A DNA stretch of 64,000 nt from an uncultured Pelagibacteraceae bacterium (GTDB lineage Bacteria; Pseudomonadota; Alphaproteobacteria; Pelagibacterales; Pelagibacteraceae), in assembly GCA_902635335.1 (NCBI GenBank), contig CACPNO010000002.1, forward strand, positions 32,533 through 96,532, read 5' to 3'. This document shows positions 11,389 to 20,449 of this stretch, one piece after another (positions within the stretch are counted from its first letter, which is position 1; every line of letters starts with the position of its first letter). Position numbers and translations under genes: made by a program. A model generated the notes under the pieces. It made no database searches. It had not been told where the DNA came from and was given only the letters and a program-made list of their open reading frames with translations.

Positions 11389-12884
11389 TGAACTTTCCAA
11401 TTTTATCTTCTTTAATATTGTTGCCAACTATAGGAGCTTTATTTATATTATTCACAAAATCATCAAGTGGAAAATATCAAAGTTCCAAGTATGTAGCCTT
11501 ATTTATTTCTTTAGCAAATTTTTTATTATCTTTATATCTTTGGTATGTTTTTGATAAAAATTCAGTAGACTTTCAGTTTGTAGAAAATAGAGAATGGTTG
11601 TCAGGATTTATAAATTATAAAGTTGGAATAGATGGTATATCAATTTTATTTATTATATTAACAACTTTCATAACTCCAATTTGTATTATTTCAGTTAATG
11701 CTACAATTACAAATAAACTTAAGGATTTCTTAATTGCCATATTAATTATGGAAACATTTATGATTGGTGTTTTCTGCTCACTAGATCTAGTAGTATTTTA
11801 TTTATTTTTTGAGGCAGGTCTTATACCAATGTTTTTAATAATTGGTATTTGGGGTGGAGAAAGAAGAGTTTACTCAGCTTTTAAATTTTTTCTTTACACT
11901 TTATCAGGATCAGTTCTTATGTTGGTTGCTATTATTGCAATCTATTGGATAACAGGAACCACTGATGTTGAAAAACTTTATGAACTCGGTATTCAGGTGG
12001 AATATCAAAATTTATTATGGCTAGCATTTTTTAGTTCTTTTGCAGTAAAAACTCCTATGTGGCCGGTACATACTTGGCTACCTGATGCTCATGTAGAAGC
12101 TCCAACTGCTGGTTCTGTATTATTAGCAGCAATACTCCTCAAAATGGCTGGATATGGATTTATTAGATTTTCTCTAGGGTTATTTCCTATAGCGTCGGAA
12201 AATTTTACAATGTTAGTTTATGTCTTAAGTCTAATAGCAATTATTTATACATCTCTTGTAGCTTTGATGCAGGAGGATATGAAAAAACTTATAGCATACT
12301 CGTCTGTTGCTCATATGGGGTTTGTGACACTAGGTATTTTCACAATGACCCAACAAGGTATTGAAGGAAGTATTTTTCAAATGATTAGTCATGGACTTGT
12401 ATCAGCTGCACTTTTCTTAAGTGTTGGAGTAGTTTATGAAAGGCATCACACTAGGTTAATTAATAAATATGGGGGTTTAGTCTCTATAATGCCTAGATAT
12501 GCAATTGTTTTTATGGTGTTCACACTAGGAGCTTTAGGACTGCCTGGAACAACAGGTTTTATTGGAGAATTTTTAATTTTGATGGGTGCATTTGAGAAAA
12601 ATATATTAGTAGCAATGATTGCAAGTTTAGGAGTAATTTTAGGAGCAGCATATATGCTGTGGCTATTTAAAAGAGTTGTTTTGGGTGAAATGAATAATCA
12701 AGAGCTTAAAAGTATGAACGATTTAAAAACGTTTGAAGTTATCACTTTATCAGCTCTAGTAATACCAATTTTATTTTTTGGTTTTTATCCAGAGCCTTTA
12801 ATAAATTCAATTGAAGCATCAGTCGAAAATACTTTAAATATGTACAACTTTGATTTAATTAATAACCTGGCATCAAAAGACTAA
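11388..12884 (+). CDS. nuoM: NADH-quinone oxidoreductase subunit M
   Basis: An antiporter-like proton-pumping subunit (498 aa, about 14 helices). YLFFEAGLIPMFLIIGIWGG carries the conserved Glu, and HTWLPDAHVEAPTAGSVLLA is the NuoM/ND4 signature with its buried lysines nearby. It overlaps nuoL and nuoN by 1 nt each (TAATG junctions). Confidence 0.98.
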   Translation: MNFPILSSLILLPTIGALFILFTKSSSGKYQSSKYVALFISLANFLLSLYLWYVFDKNSVDFQFVENREWLSGFINYKVGIDGISILFIILTTFITPICIISVNATITNKLKDFLIAILIMETFMIGVFCSLDLVVFYLFFEAGLIPMFLIIGIWGGERRVYSAFKFFLYTLSGSVLMLVAIIAIYWITGTTDVEKLYELGIQVEYQNLLWLAFFSSFAVKTPMWPVHTWLPDAHVEAPTAGSVLLAAILLKMAGYGFIRFSLGLFPIASENFTMLVYVLSLIAIIYTSLVALMQEDMKKLIAYSSVAHMGFVTLGIFTMTQQGIEGSIFQMISHGLVSAALFLSVGVVYERHHTRLINKYGGLVSIMPRYAIVFMVFTLGALGLPGTTGFIGEFLILMGAFEKNILVAMIASLGVILGAAYMLWLFKRVVLGEMNNQELKSMNDLKTFEVITLSALVIPILFFGFYPEPLINSIEASVENTLNMYNFDLINNLASKD

Positions 12885-14299
12885 TGGAAAATTTTCAATA
12901 TATATTACCTGAAATCTTTTTATCGATATCTATAATGTTATTTTTACTGGTTGGAGTTTTTAAAAAAAGTAGTGCAAGTCTAATTTATAATTTATCTAAT
13001 ATATCTTTAATTATTTTATTGGCACTAATAATAAATCTAAGCTCACTAGATAAAGTTTACTTATTCAATAATTCATATTTGATAGATAATTTATCTAATT
13101 ATATGAAGATTATACTTGTCGGATCTGGAATTTTTGTAATGTTAACTGGATCAAAATATATTCAAGTAATCAATTTAAATAAAATTGAATATCCAATCCT
13201 AATACTAAGCAGCATTTTGGGAATGATGATAATGATAAGTTCAAATGATTTAATAGTTTTTTATATGGGTCTTGAACTTCAATCATTAGCTTTGTATGTT
13301 CTTGCGTCATTTAATAGAGATAATTTACTTTCTACGGAGTCTGGACTAAAATATTTTGTTCTTAGCGCATTATCATCTGGTTTATTATTGTATGGGTGCT
13401 CATTGACTTATGGATTTTCTGAAAGTACAAATTTTGATCAAATACTTATAAACTCTACAGAATTTAATTATGGCACCACGTTTGGGATAGTCTTTATTTT
13501 GGTTGGTCTTGCATTTAAAATATCAGCAGTACCTTTTCATATGTGGGCTCCAGATGTTTATCAAGGCTCCCCAACATCTGTAACATTATTCTTTGCTATA
13601 CTTCCAAAAATAGCTGCACTTTCTGTATTCATTAAGTTTTTGTACACACCTTTTGCTAATATGAATGATCAGTGGCAAACTATTATTGTATTTATTTCAA
13701 TAGCTTCAATGATATTTGGAGCTGTGGCGGCCATAGGTCAAAAAAATTTGAAAAGATTAATTGCTTATAGTTCAATTAGTCATATGGGTTATGCTTTGGC
13801 TGGATTAGCGACAGTTAGCAATCAAGGAATACAAAGTTCTATAACATATATATCTATTTATTTGGTAATGAACTTAGCCTTTTTTAGCTGTTTATTTATG
13901 CTTAGAAGAAATGACAAATATTATGAGAATATAGAGGACTTATCAGGACTTTCCAAAAAACATCCAATTTTGTCTTTCTCGTTGTTGATAGTTTTATTTT
14001 CTCTAGCAGGAATACCTCCGCTTGCGGGTTTTTTTGCAAAATTTTATGTATTTTTAGCTGTTATAGAGCAGTCAATGTATTTTTTAGCAATTGTTGGATT
14101 GCTAGCAACCGTCGTGGCAGCTTTTTATTACCTTAGAATTATAAAAATTATATATTTTGATCCAGAAAAAGAAGAATATGAAACATCTCATAATCTAGGA
14201 TTAAAAATTACTTTAGCCATCTCAACAATATTTATATTAGCATATTTTATATACCCTAGTGGTATAACAGAAATAGTATCTAAAATTACTATGATCTAA
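12884..14299 (+). CDS. nuoN: NADH-quinone oxidoreductase subunit N
   Basis: The third antiporter-like subunit (471 aa, about 14 helices). Signatures are YMGLELQSLALYVLASFNR with its conserved Glu and FHMWAPDVYQGSPTSVTLFF. It closes the complex I operon, but transcription probably continues because birA begins on its stop codon (TAATG). Confidence 0.97.
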   Translation: MENFQYILPEIFLSISIMLFLLVGVFKKSSASLIYNLSNISLIILLALIINLSSLDKVYLFNNSYLIDNLSNYMKIILVGSGIFVMLTGSKYIQVINLNKIEYPILILSSILGMMIMISSNDLIVFYMGLELQSLALYVLASFNRDNLLSTESGLKYFVLSALSSGLLLYGCSLTYGFSESTNFDQILINSTEFNYGTTFGIVFILVGLAFKISAVPFHMWAPDVYQGSPTSVTLFFAILPKIAALSVFIKFLYTPFANMNDQWQTIIVFISIASMIFGAVAAIGQKNLKRLIAYSSISHMGYALAGLATVSNQGIQSSITYISIYLVMNLAFFSCLFMLRRNDKYYENIEDLSGLSKKHPILSFSLLIVLFSLAGIPPLAGFFAKFYVFLAVIEQSMYFLAIVGLLATVVAAFYYLRIIKIIYFDPEKEEYETSHNLGLKITLAISTIFILAYFIYPSGITEIVSKITMI

Positions 14300-14823
14300 T
14301 GAAATTAAAAAGTTATTTATATAAAAAAGTAGAAAGCACCAACAAAGTAGCAATAAGATTGATTAAACAAGGTAATCAAAGAGGAATAATTTTAACAGAT
14401 CAACAAACAAAAGGTAAAGGACAAGGCAAAAATAGATGGATATCTATGAAAGGAAATTTATTTATATCTATCTTCTTTGAAATTAGCAAAAAAATTTCCT
14501 TAACAGCAATTATAGAGAAAAATTTAAAAATAATAAAAAAAGTTATTAATAAAAAAATAGATTCGTTAATACAGATAAAAAAACCTAATGATATCTTGAT
14601 AAATAATAAAAAAGTTTGTGGTATCTTGCAAGAAATAATTTTTAAAGAAGGAAGAAAATATTTGATTGTAGGTATTGGAATTAATGTTTCAAGTAGTCCA
14701 AGAATCAATAATTACTCTACTACTTCCTTAAATAAATATTCAAATAAAGAGTTAAACAGAATTAAATTATTTAAAGAAATTAAATTATTGTATGAAAAAA
14801 ACTTACATTTATTTGGAGTTTAA
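14299..14823 (+). CDS. birA: Biotin--[acetyl-CoA-carboxylase] ligase, catalytic-core-only form
   Basis: Attaches biotin to the carboxyl carrier protein of acetyl-CoA carboxylase. At 174 aa it is much shorter than the usual 230-320 aa. It has no N-terminal DNA-binding domain and little or no C-terminal SH3-like domain, so it should act only as an enzyme. Visible core motifs are KVESTN, the biotinyl-AMP loop TKGKGQGKNRW (37-47, with Lys where many homologues have Arg), KKPNDIL (94-100) with the catalytic Lys, and KVCGILQE. It is coupled to nuoN by TAATG. The nuoN-birA-coaX-rnj order is common in alphaproteobacteria. Confidence 0.85.
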   Translation: MKLKSYLYKKVESTNKVAIRLIKQGNQRGIILTDQQTKGKGQGKNRWISMKGNLFISIFFEISKKISLTAIIEKNLKIIKKVINKKIDSLIQIKKPNDILINNKKVCGILQEIIFKEGRKYLIVGIGINVSSSPRINNYSTTSLNKYSNKELNRIKLFKEIKLLYEKNLHLFGV

Positions 14824-14826
14824 TCT

Positions 14827-15567
14827 ATGTATTTAATTGGAGACATCGGAAATACTTCTATAAAAATTTGCTTATTTAATAATAATTTAAAATTAATTAA
14901 AAATATTAAAATTCACAAAAAAAATATAAACAAAAAATTTATATTGCGGGAATTATTATTCTTAAAAAATTATAATTCAAAAATAAACAAAATACTTTTT
15001 AGCTCCGTTGTTCCTAATTCATTTAAAATAATAAAAAAAACTATTAAAGAAATAACTAAATTGAATTGTGAAGAGTTAAAAAATTATAATTTAAAAAAAT
15101 TTATAAATATAAGAGTGAATAGAAAACAAATTGGTTCTGATCGTTTAGCTAATGCGATTGCAGTTATTGATAACAAGTCCAATTATATTGTAGTTGATTT
15201 TGGAACAGCCACAAATTTTGATATTGTTATTAAAAAAGATTATATTGGAGGTGTTTTAGCACCTGGTGTAGAACTTTCTTTGAAAAATTTAATAGATAAA
15301 GCCTCTTTAATACCTAAAATTAAGCTTGAAAAGACTACAAAAGTCATTGGCAAAAACACTAAAAGTGCTGTAAGAGCAGGTTTTTATCATGGTTATAGTG
15401 GCTTAATTGAAAATATAATCAAACTTATTTTAAAACAAACTAGAAAGAAGTTCAAAATTATACTTACAGGTGGATTTGCACACTTATTTGAATCATCATT
15501 TAAGGGTATTAAAACGGTTGATAAAAATTTAACAATAAAAGGTATCTTAAAAGTAGCTTTAAATTAA
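14827..15567 (+). CDS. coaX: Type III pantothenate kinase
   Basis: Phosphorylates pantothenate in the first step of coenzyme A synthesis (246 aa). The ASKHA-fold phosphate-1 motif DIGNTSIK is at 5-12, the substrate Asp is in GSDRLANAIAV, and VDFGTATNFD and GGVLAPGVELS are the phosphate-2 and pantothenate-binding regions. The protein is very rich in Lys, Ile and Asn, in line with AT pressure. It starts 3 nt after birA. Confidence 0.93.
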   Translation: MYLIGDIGNTSIKICLFNNNLKLIKNIKIHKKNINKKFILRELLFLKNYNSKINKILFSSVVPNSFKIIKKTIKEITKLNCEELKNYNLKKFINIRVNRKQIGSDRLANAIAVIDNKSNYIVVDFGTATNFDIVIKKDYIGGVLAPGVELSLKNLIDKASLIPKIKLEKTTKVIGKNTKSAVRAGFYHGYSGLIENIIKLILKQTRKKFKIILTGGFAHLFESSFKGIKTVDKNLTIKGILKVALN

Positions 15568-15572
15568 AAAAT

Positions 15573-17231
15573 ATGAAAGAGGAATTATTATTTTGTCCCC
15601 TAGGAGGATCTGGTGAAATAGGAATGAATATGAATCTATTTGCATATGGTAAGCCAGATAATCAAAAATGGATTATTGTTGATCTTGGCGTTACATTTGC
15701 AGATGATACAGTTCCAGGTGTTGACATTATATATCCAGACCCAGGATTTATTATTGATAAAAAAGATGACCTATTAGGGATAGTCCTAACACATGCTCAT
15801 GAAGATCATATTGGGGCTATTGTGCATGTTTGGCCGAAACTAAAATGTAAAATTTATGCTACACCTTTTACTTCTGTTTTAATTTCTGAAAAATTTAAAG
15901 AAAAAAAAATTGATATAACTGGTTATTTAAAAATTGTAGAACTAAATAGCACCATTAATTTAGATCCTTTCACAATAGAGTTTGTTACACTCACTCATTC
16001 TATATTAGAACCAAATGGTCTTAAAATACAAACACCAGCTGGAAATATATTGCATACAGGAGATTGGAAATGTGATCCAGATCCTTTACTTGGCGGAAAC
16101 ATAAACTCTGAAAGATTAAAGGAAATAGGTAACGAAGGAGTATTAGCCATGATATGCGATTCTACAAATGTATTCAGTGAAGGAAGAGCAGGGTCAGAAC
16201 TCGATGTTCGTAAAAATTTACTTAAAGTTTTTCAAAGATTAAAAAAAAGAATAATTGTTACTTCATTTGCATCTAATGTAGCAAGAATGGAAACAATTTT
16301 TTACTGTGCAGAACAAACTGGAAGACATATTTCATTAGTTGGAAGATCGATGCACAGAATTTTTAAAGCAGCTAGACAATGTGGTTATCTTAAAAATGTT
16401 ATTGATCCAGTAGATCCAAGAGATGCAAAAAATATATCTAGAGAAAAAATTGTTTATTTATGCACTGGAAGCCAAGGCGAACCAATGGGCGCTATGAATA
16501 GAATAGTTAAATATACCCACCCTGATGTTTTTATAGAGAGAAATGATACTGTTATTTTTTCTTCAAAAATTATTCCTGGAAATGAAAAGAAATTATATAA
16601 GCTCCATAATAATTTGGTCAAAGAAGGTATCGAAGTTATATCCGAAGATAATGAATATATTCATGTTTCTGGTCATCCTAACCGTGAAGACTTAAGGGAT
16701 ATGTATAATTGGGTAAGGCCAAAGGCTGTTATTCCTGTTCACGGAGAGCATAGACATATGATGGAGCACATAGAATTTGCTAAAGAAATGCAAGTTAAAT
16801 ACCCAGTTCAAGTTGAGAATGGAGATATTGTTAAGTTATATCCAGGAGAAAAACCGGAGGTTTATGATAAAGCGCCAAGTGGAAGAGTTTATTTAGATGG
16901 AAATGTCCCAGTGGAAGAAGATTCTAGATCAATAAAAGAAAGAAGAAATATTTCATCAAATGGATTTTTAGAAGCTACAATTATGATTACACCAAAAGGC
17001 AATATTCATAATAAACCTTTGGTAACTTTTAGAGGTCTACCAGTATATGAGAATGATGAATTTATTTATGGATTAGAGGAAGAAATAGAAAGAACGGTTA
17101 AAACATTTTCATTAAACAACATAAAACAACAAGATAATCTTATAGATGCTCTAAAAATTACTTGTCGTAAATTTTCAAAAGAAAAAACTGGGAAAAAACC
17201 ACTAACAAATATAAACTTGGTAAGAATTTAA
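15573..17231 (+). CDS. rnj: Ribonuclease J (metallo-beta-lactamase exo/endonuclease)
   Basis: A 552-aa RNase J-type enzyme that degrades and matures RNA, including mRNA 5' trimming and rRNA processing in alphaproteobacteria. The zinc-binding motif HAHEDHIGA (about 75-83) with later HTGDWKCDPDP, CDSTNV and the beta-CASP stretch VSGHPNREDL and PVHGEHRHM are all visible. It lies 5 nt after coaX and 8 nt before proS. Confidence 0.93.
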   Translation: MKEELLFCPLGGSGEIGMNMNLFAYGKPDNQKWIIVDLGVTFADDTVPGVDIIYPDPGFIIDKKDDLLGIVLTHAHEDHIGAIVHVWPKLKCKIYATPFTSVLISEKFKEKKIDITGYLKIVELNSTINLDPFTIEFVTLTHSILEPNGLKIQTPAGNILHTGDWKCDPDPLLGGNINSERLKEIGNEGVLAMICDSTNVFSEGRAGSELDVRKNLLKVFQRLKKRIIVTSFASNVARMETIFYCAEQTGRHISLVGRSMHRIFKAARQCGYLKNVIDPVDPRDAKNISREKIVYLCTGSQGEPMGAMNRIVKYTHPDVFIERNDTVIFSSKIIPGNEKKLYKLHNNLVKEGIEVISEDNEYIHVSGHPNREDLRDMYNWVRPKAVIPVHGEHRHMMEHIEFAKEMQVKYPVQVENGDIVKLYPGEKPEVYDKAPSGRVYLDGNVPVEEDSRSIKERRNISSNGFLEATIMITPKGNIHNKPLVTFRGLPVYENDEFIYGLEEEIERTVKTFSLNNIKQQDNLIDALKITCRKFSKEKTGKKPLTNINLVRI

Positions 17232-17239
17232 AAAATAAA

Positions 17240-18568
17240 ATGTATTTTTCAAAATCATTTGTACCAATTCTCAAAAATAATCCTACGGAAGCTAAAATCA
17301 AATCCCATCAGCTTATGTTAAGAGTTGGAATGATTAAGCAATCATCAGCAGGGATATATTCTTGGTTACCCCTTGGTTTCAAAGTTATGAAAAAAATAGA
17401 GCAAATTGTTAGAGAGGAGCAGGATAGAATTGGGGTTCAGGAAATTTTGATGCCTACAATTCAATCTTCAGAAATTTGGAAGGAGAGTGGTAGATATGAT
17501 GATTATGGAGAAGAGATGTTGCGTATTAAAGACCGTCAAAATAGAGAAATGTTGTATGGTCCGACAAACGAAGAATTAGTTACAGAAATTTTTAGGTCAA
17601 GTATAAAATCCTATAAATCGCTCCCACAGTTATTATATCATATTCAATGGAAATTTAGAGATGAATTAAGACCAAGGTTTGGAATTATGAGGTGTAGGGA
17701 ATTTTATATGAAAGATGCTTACTCTTTTGATATAAATGATGATGAAGCTTTTTTTTCATACAATAAATTTTTTCTTTCATACTTAAGAACTTTTAAAAGA
17801 TTGAATTTATCAGCAATACCCATGGCAGCAGATACTGGGCCCATTGGCGGAAACCTTTCCCATGAATTTATAATTCTTGCTGATACTGGGGAAAGCAAAA
17901 TTTACACAGATAAACGGATATTTGATGTGAATAGCTCATCTACTTTATTAGATAAAAGTTCACTAACTGATTTACGACATCAATATCAAAAATTTTATTC
18001 TGTTACAGATGAGAAGTTTGACCAGAAAGAATTTGAAAAAGCAGTACCAGAGGAATTTAGAGTAAATACTAAAGGAATTGAGGTAGGTCATATATTTTAT
18101 TTTGGAGATAAATATTCAAAACCAATGAATGCTGCTGTAGATTTTAATGGTAAAAAAGAATTTGTTAAAATGGGATCTTATGGAATAGGTGTATCGAGAT
18201 TAGTAGGTGCCATAATTGAGGCTAAATACAATGATAATGATGAAATAATGAAATGGCCAATATCAGTAACTCCTTATCATTGTGCAATAATTCCAATGAT
18301 TAAAAAAAATGACACAACAAACTTGGAAAAATCGAAAAAAATATTTGAATATTTAAAGTCTAAAAATATAGATGCTGTTATAGATGATACTGAAGAAAAT
18401 ATTTCAGCCAAAATTAAGAAATTTAATTTAATTGGTATTCCGTATCAGTTGATTTTAGGAAATAAAACTGAGGGAGATTTATTTGAGTTTAAGGAAATTA
18501 ATGGAGAAACTCAAAAATTAAGTATCGAAGAAGTTGCATCACTAATTTTAAAAGCTAAATCAAATTGA
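17240..18568 (+). CDS. proS: Prolyl-tRNA synthetase, short alphaproteobacterial form
   Basis: A class II synthetase that charges tRNA-Pro (442 aa). Residues 1-200 give the catalytic core with motif 1, motif 2 (QWKFRDELRPRFGIMR) and the acceptor-binding region. GSYGIGVSRL is motif 3, and the C-terminal anticodon-binding domain ends the protein. Compared with the about 570-aa E. coli type, the editing insertion domain is absent, as is usual in this class. The stop TGA overlaps the TTG start of lolC. Confidence 0.95.
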   Translation: MYFSKSFVPILKNNPTEAKIKSHQLMLRVGMIKQSSAGIYSWLPLGFKVMKKIEQIVREEQDRIGVQEILMPTIQSSEIWKESGRYDDYGEEMLRIKDRQNREMLYGPTNEELVTEIFRSSIKSYKSLPQLLYHIQWKFRDELRPRFGIMRCREFYMKDAYSFDINDDEAFFSYNKFFLSYLRTFKRLNLSAIPMAADTGPIGGNLSHEFIILADTGESKIYTDKRIFDVNSSSTLLDKSSLTDLRHQYQKFYSVTDEKFDQKEFEKAVPEEFRVNTKGIEVGHIFYFGDKYSKPMNAAVDFNGKKEFVKMGSYGIGVSRLVGAIIEAKYNDNDEIMKWPISVTPYHCAIIPMIKKNDTTNLEKSKKIFEYLKSKNIDAVIDDTEENISAKIKKFNLIGIPYQLILGNKTEGDLFEFKEINGETQKLSIEEVASLILKAKSN

Positions 18569-19776
18569 TCTCACAGTTAGAAAGAGAAGTTACATTAAGA
18601 TTTTTAAAGACTAGAAAAAATGATGGTTTTTTAAATATTATTTCAATCTTTTCTTTTATTGGTATTTCTTTAGGAGTTGCAGTTCTAATCATTGTTATGT
18701 CAGTAATGAACGGTTTTAGAACTGAATTAATAACTAAAATTGTAGGTTTTAATGCTCATGCGGTAGTTCAACCAGCTAATAAATCTCTGAAATATATTCA
18801 AGATTTAGATTTGGCAAAAAATATAGTTTCAAATGATGGGGAAGCAGTAATATTGAATAAAGAGGTAGCGAAAGGGGTCTTCTTAAAAGGATACTTAGAA
18901 AGTGATTTTAGAAATCTTCAAATAGTAAAAAATGAAAAATTTTTTGGATCGAAAAATTTAAATGATAATACAATTTCAATTGGTAAAGAATTGAGCTTTC
19001 ATTTAAATGTTGATATTGGCGACATTATTACAGTTATGTCTCCTGTAGGAATTCAAACTTTAGTGGGTAGACTCCCTAAGCAAGAAAACTTTAAGATAAT
19101 TTCAATTTTTGATAGTGGCTTATCCAACTTTAATGAAAATATTGCATATATAAATTTGGAGACCCTAGAGAGTTTTTTCAATAAGGATAAAGAAGAAAGA
19201 CTCATAGAATTTTATTTTAAAGATCCAGAAAATATACAATTTCATAAGAAAAATTTATTGGCTCTGTTTCCAGATGCAATAGTTTATACCTGGTCAGATA
19301 CGAATAAATCATTATTTTCAGCTTTGAAAGTAGAGAGAAATGTAATGTTTATAATTCTTTCTTTGATAATTATTGTTGCAGCATTTAATATAATATCTGG
19401 ACTTACAATTTTAGTTAAAAATAAAACAAGAGATATTGGAATTCTAAAATCAATTGGGGTATCGAGTAAATCGATTAAAAAAATTTTTTTTTTAGTGGGT
19501 TTTTTAATAGGAACATCGGCAACCTTATTTGGTGTTTTTGTTGGAACTCTTTTCTCTATTTATATAGAAAGTATTAGACAATTTATTTCAGATATATTTG
19601 GCGTTTCTCTTTTCCCAGAGGATATTTATATTTTAAATTCTATGCCTTCTGAGATAAATATAAATTCAATAATAATAATCTCTCTTTGTTCAATAATTAC
19701 AACAATTTTAGTGTCAATATATCCAGCCTCTAAGGCATCTTCTTTAGATACAGTTAAAACTCTTAGATATGAATAA
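18565..19776 (+). CDS. lolC: Lipoprotein-releasing ABC transporter permease (LolC/LolE family)
   Basis: A 403-aa FtsX-type permease that extracts outer-membrane lipoproteins from the inner membrane and hands them to LolA. One N-terminal helix (about 22-48), a large periplasmic domain (about 50-260) and three C-terminal helices (about 265-395) match the family. There is a single permease gene, so the complex is probably a homodimer or LolF-like. Translation starts at TTG 18565, nested in the proS stop, because no ATG lies near the conserved N-terminus. It overlaps lolD by 8 nt. Confidence 0.9.
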   Translation: MISQLEREVTLRFLKTRKNDGFLNIISIFSFIGISLGVAVLIIVMSVMNGFRTELITKIVGFNAHAVVQPANKSLKYIQDLDLAKNIVSNDGEAVILNKEVAKGVFLKGYLESDFRNLQIVKNEKFFGSKNLNDNTISIGKELSFHLNVDIGDIITVMSPVGIQTLVGRLPKQENFKIISIFDSGLSNFNENIAYINLETLESFFNKDKEERLIEFYFKDPENIQFHKKNLLALFPDAIVYTWSDTNKSLFSALKVERNVMFIILSLIIIVAAFNIISGLTILVKNKTRDIGILKSIGVSSKSIKKIFFLVGFLIGTSATLFGVFVGTLFSIYIESIRQFISDIFGVSLFPEDIYILNSMPSEININSIIIISLCSIITTILVSIYPASKASSLDTVKTLRYE

Positions 19777-20449
19777 CATTAAAATAAAAAATCTAACAAA
19801 AAAATATGAGAAAAATAAATCTATAAAAGTTTTAAATGATATTTCATTTATTTTTGAACCTGGAAAAACTTACTCTATCATGGGGCCATCTGGATCAGGA
19901 AAATCAACTTTACTGAATTTAATATCATTGATCGATAGCCCTACAGTAGGTTCAATCGAAATAAGCAACAACAAAATAAAGTCAAATAATAAAGTTGAAA
20001 ATGATTTAATTAGAGCAAAGAAAATAGGTATTATTTATCAAGATAAAAACTTATTGTCAGATTTTACAGCTTTAGAAAATGTGTACTTGCCTAACTTACT
20101 AATCTCTAAAGAAAAACAAAAATCAATTGAACTTGCAAAAAAATTGATAAAAAAAATAGGTATGTCATCTAGAATAAACCATTTTCCTAATGAATTATCC
20201 GGAGGTGAAAATCAACGCATTGCTATAGCAAGGGCAATAATTAATAATCCTGATATTATTTTAGCTGATGAGCCAACTGGTAGTCTTGACTCAGATAATG
20301 CTAAACTTATATTTAAAATTCTATTTAATTTAATAAATAAAAATAGAATAATTATTTTTGCAACTCACAATAGATATTTTGCCAATATGGCAGATTGTAA
20401 AATTACAATGAATAATGGTAATATCAATGTTACCAATGCTTCAATCTAA
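19769..20449 (+). CDS. lolD: Lipoprotein-releasing ABC transporter ATP-binding protein
   Basis: A 226-aa ATPase that powers LolC-type lipoprotein release. Walker [12 protein letters not shown] (about 39-49), Q-loop IYQDKNLLSDF, signature LSGGENQRIAIARA and Walker B IILADEPTGSLD are all intact. It overlaps lolC by 8 nt, and its end overlaps the start of dnaE. Confidence 0.95.
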   Translation: MNNIKIKNLTKKYEKNKSIKVLNDISFIFEPGKTYSIMGPSGSGKSTLLNLISLIDSPTVGSIEISNNKIKSNNKVENDLIRAKKIGIIYQDKNLLSDFTALENVYLPNLLISKEKQKSIELAKKLIKKIGMSSRINHFPNELSGGENQRIAIARAIINNPDIILADEPTGSLDSDNAKLIFKILFNLINKNRIIIFATHNRYFANMADCKITMNNGNINVTNASI

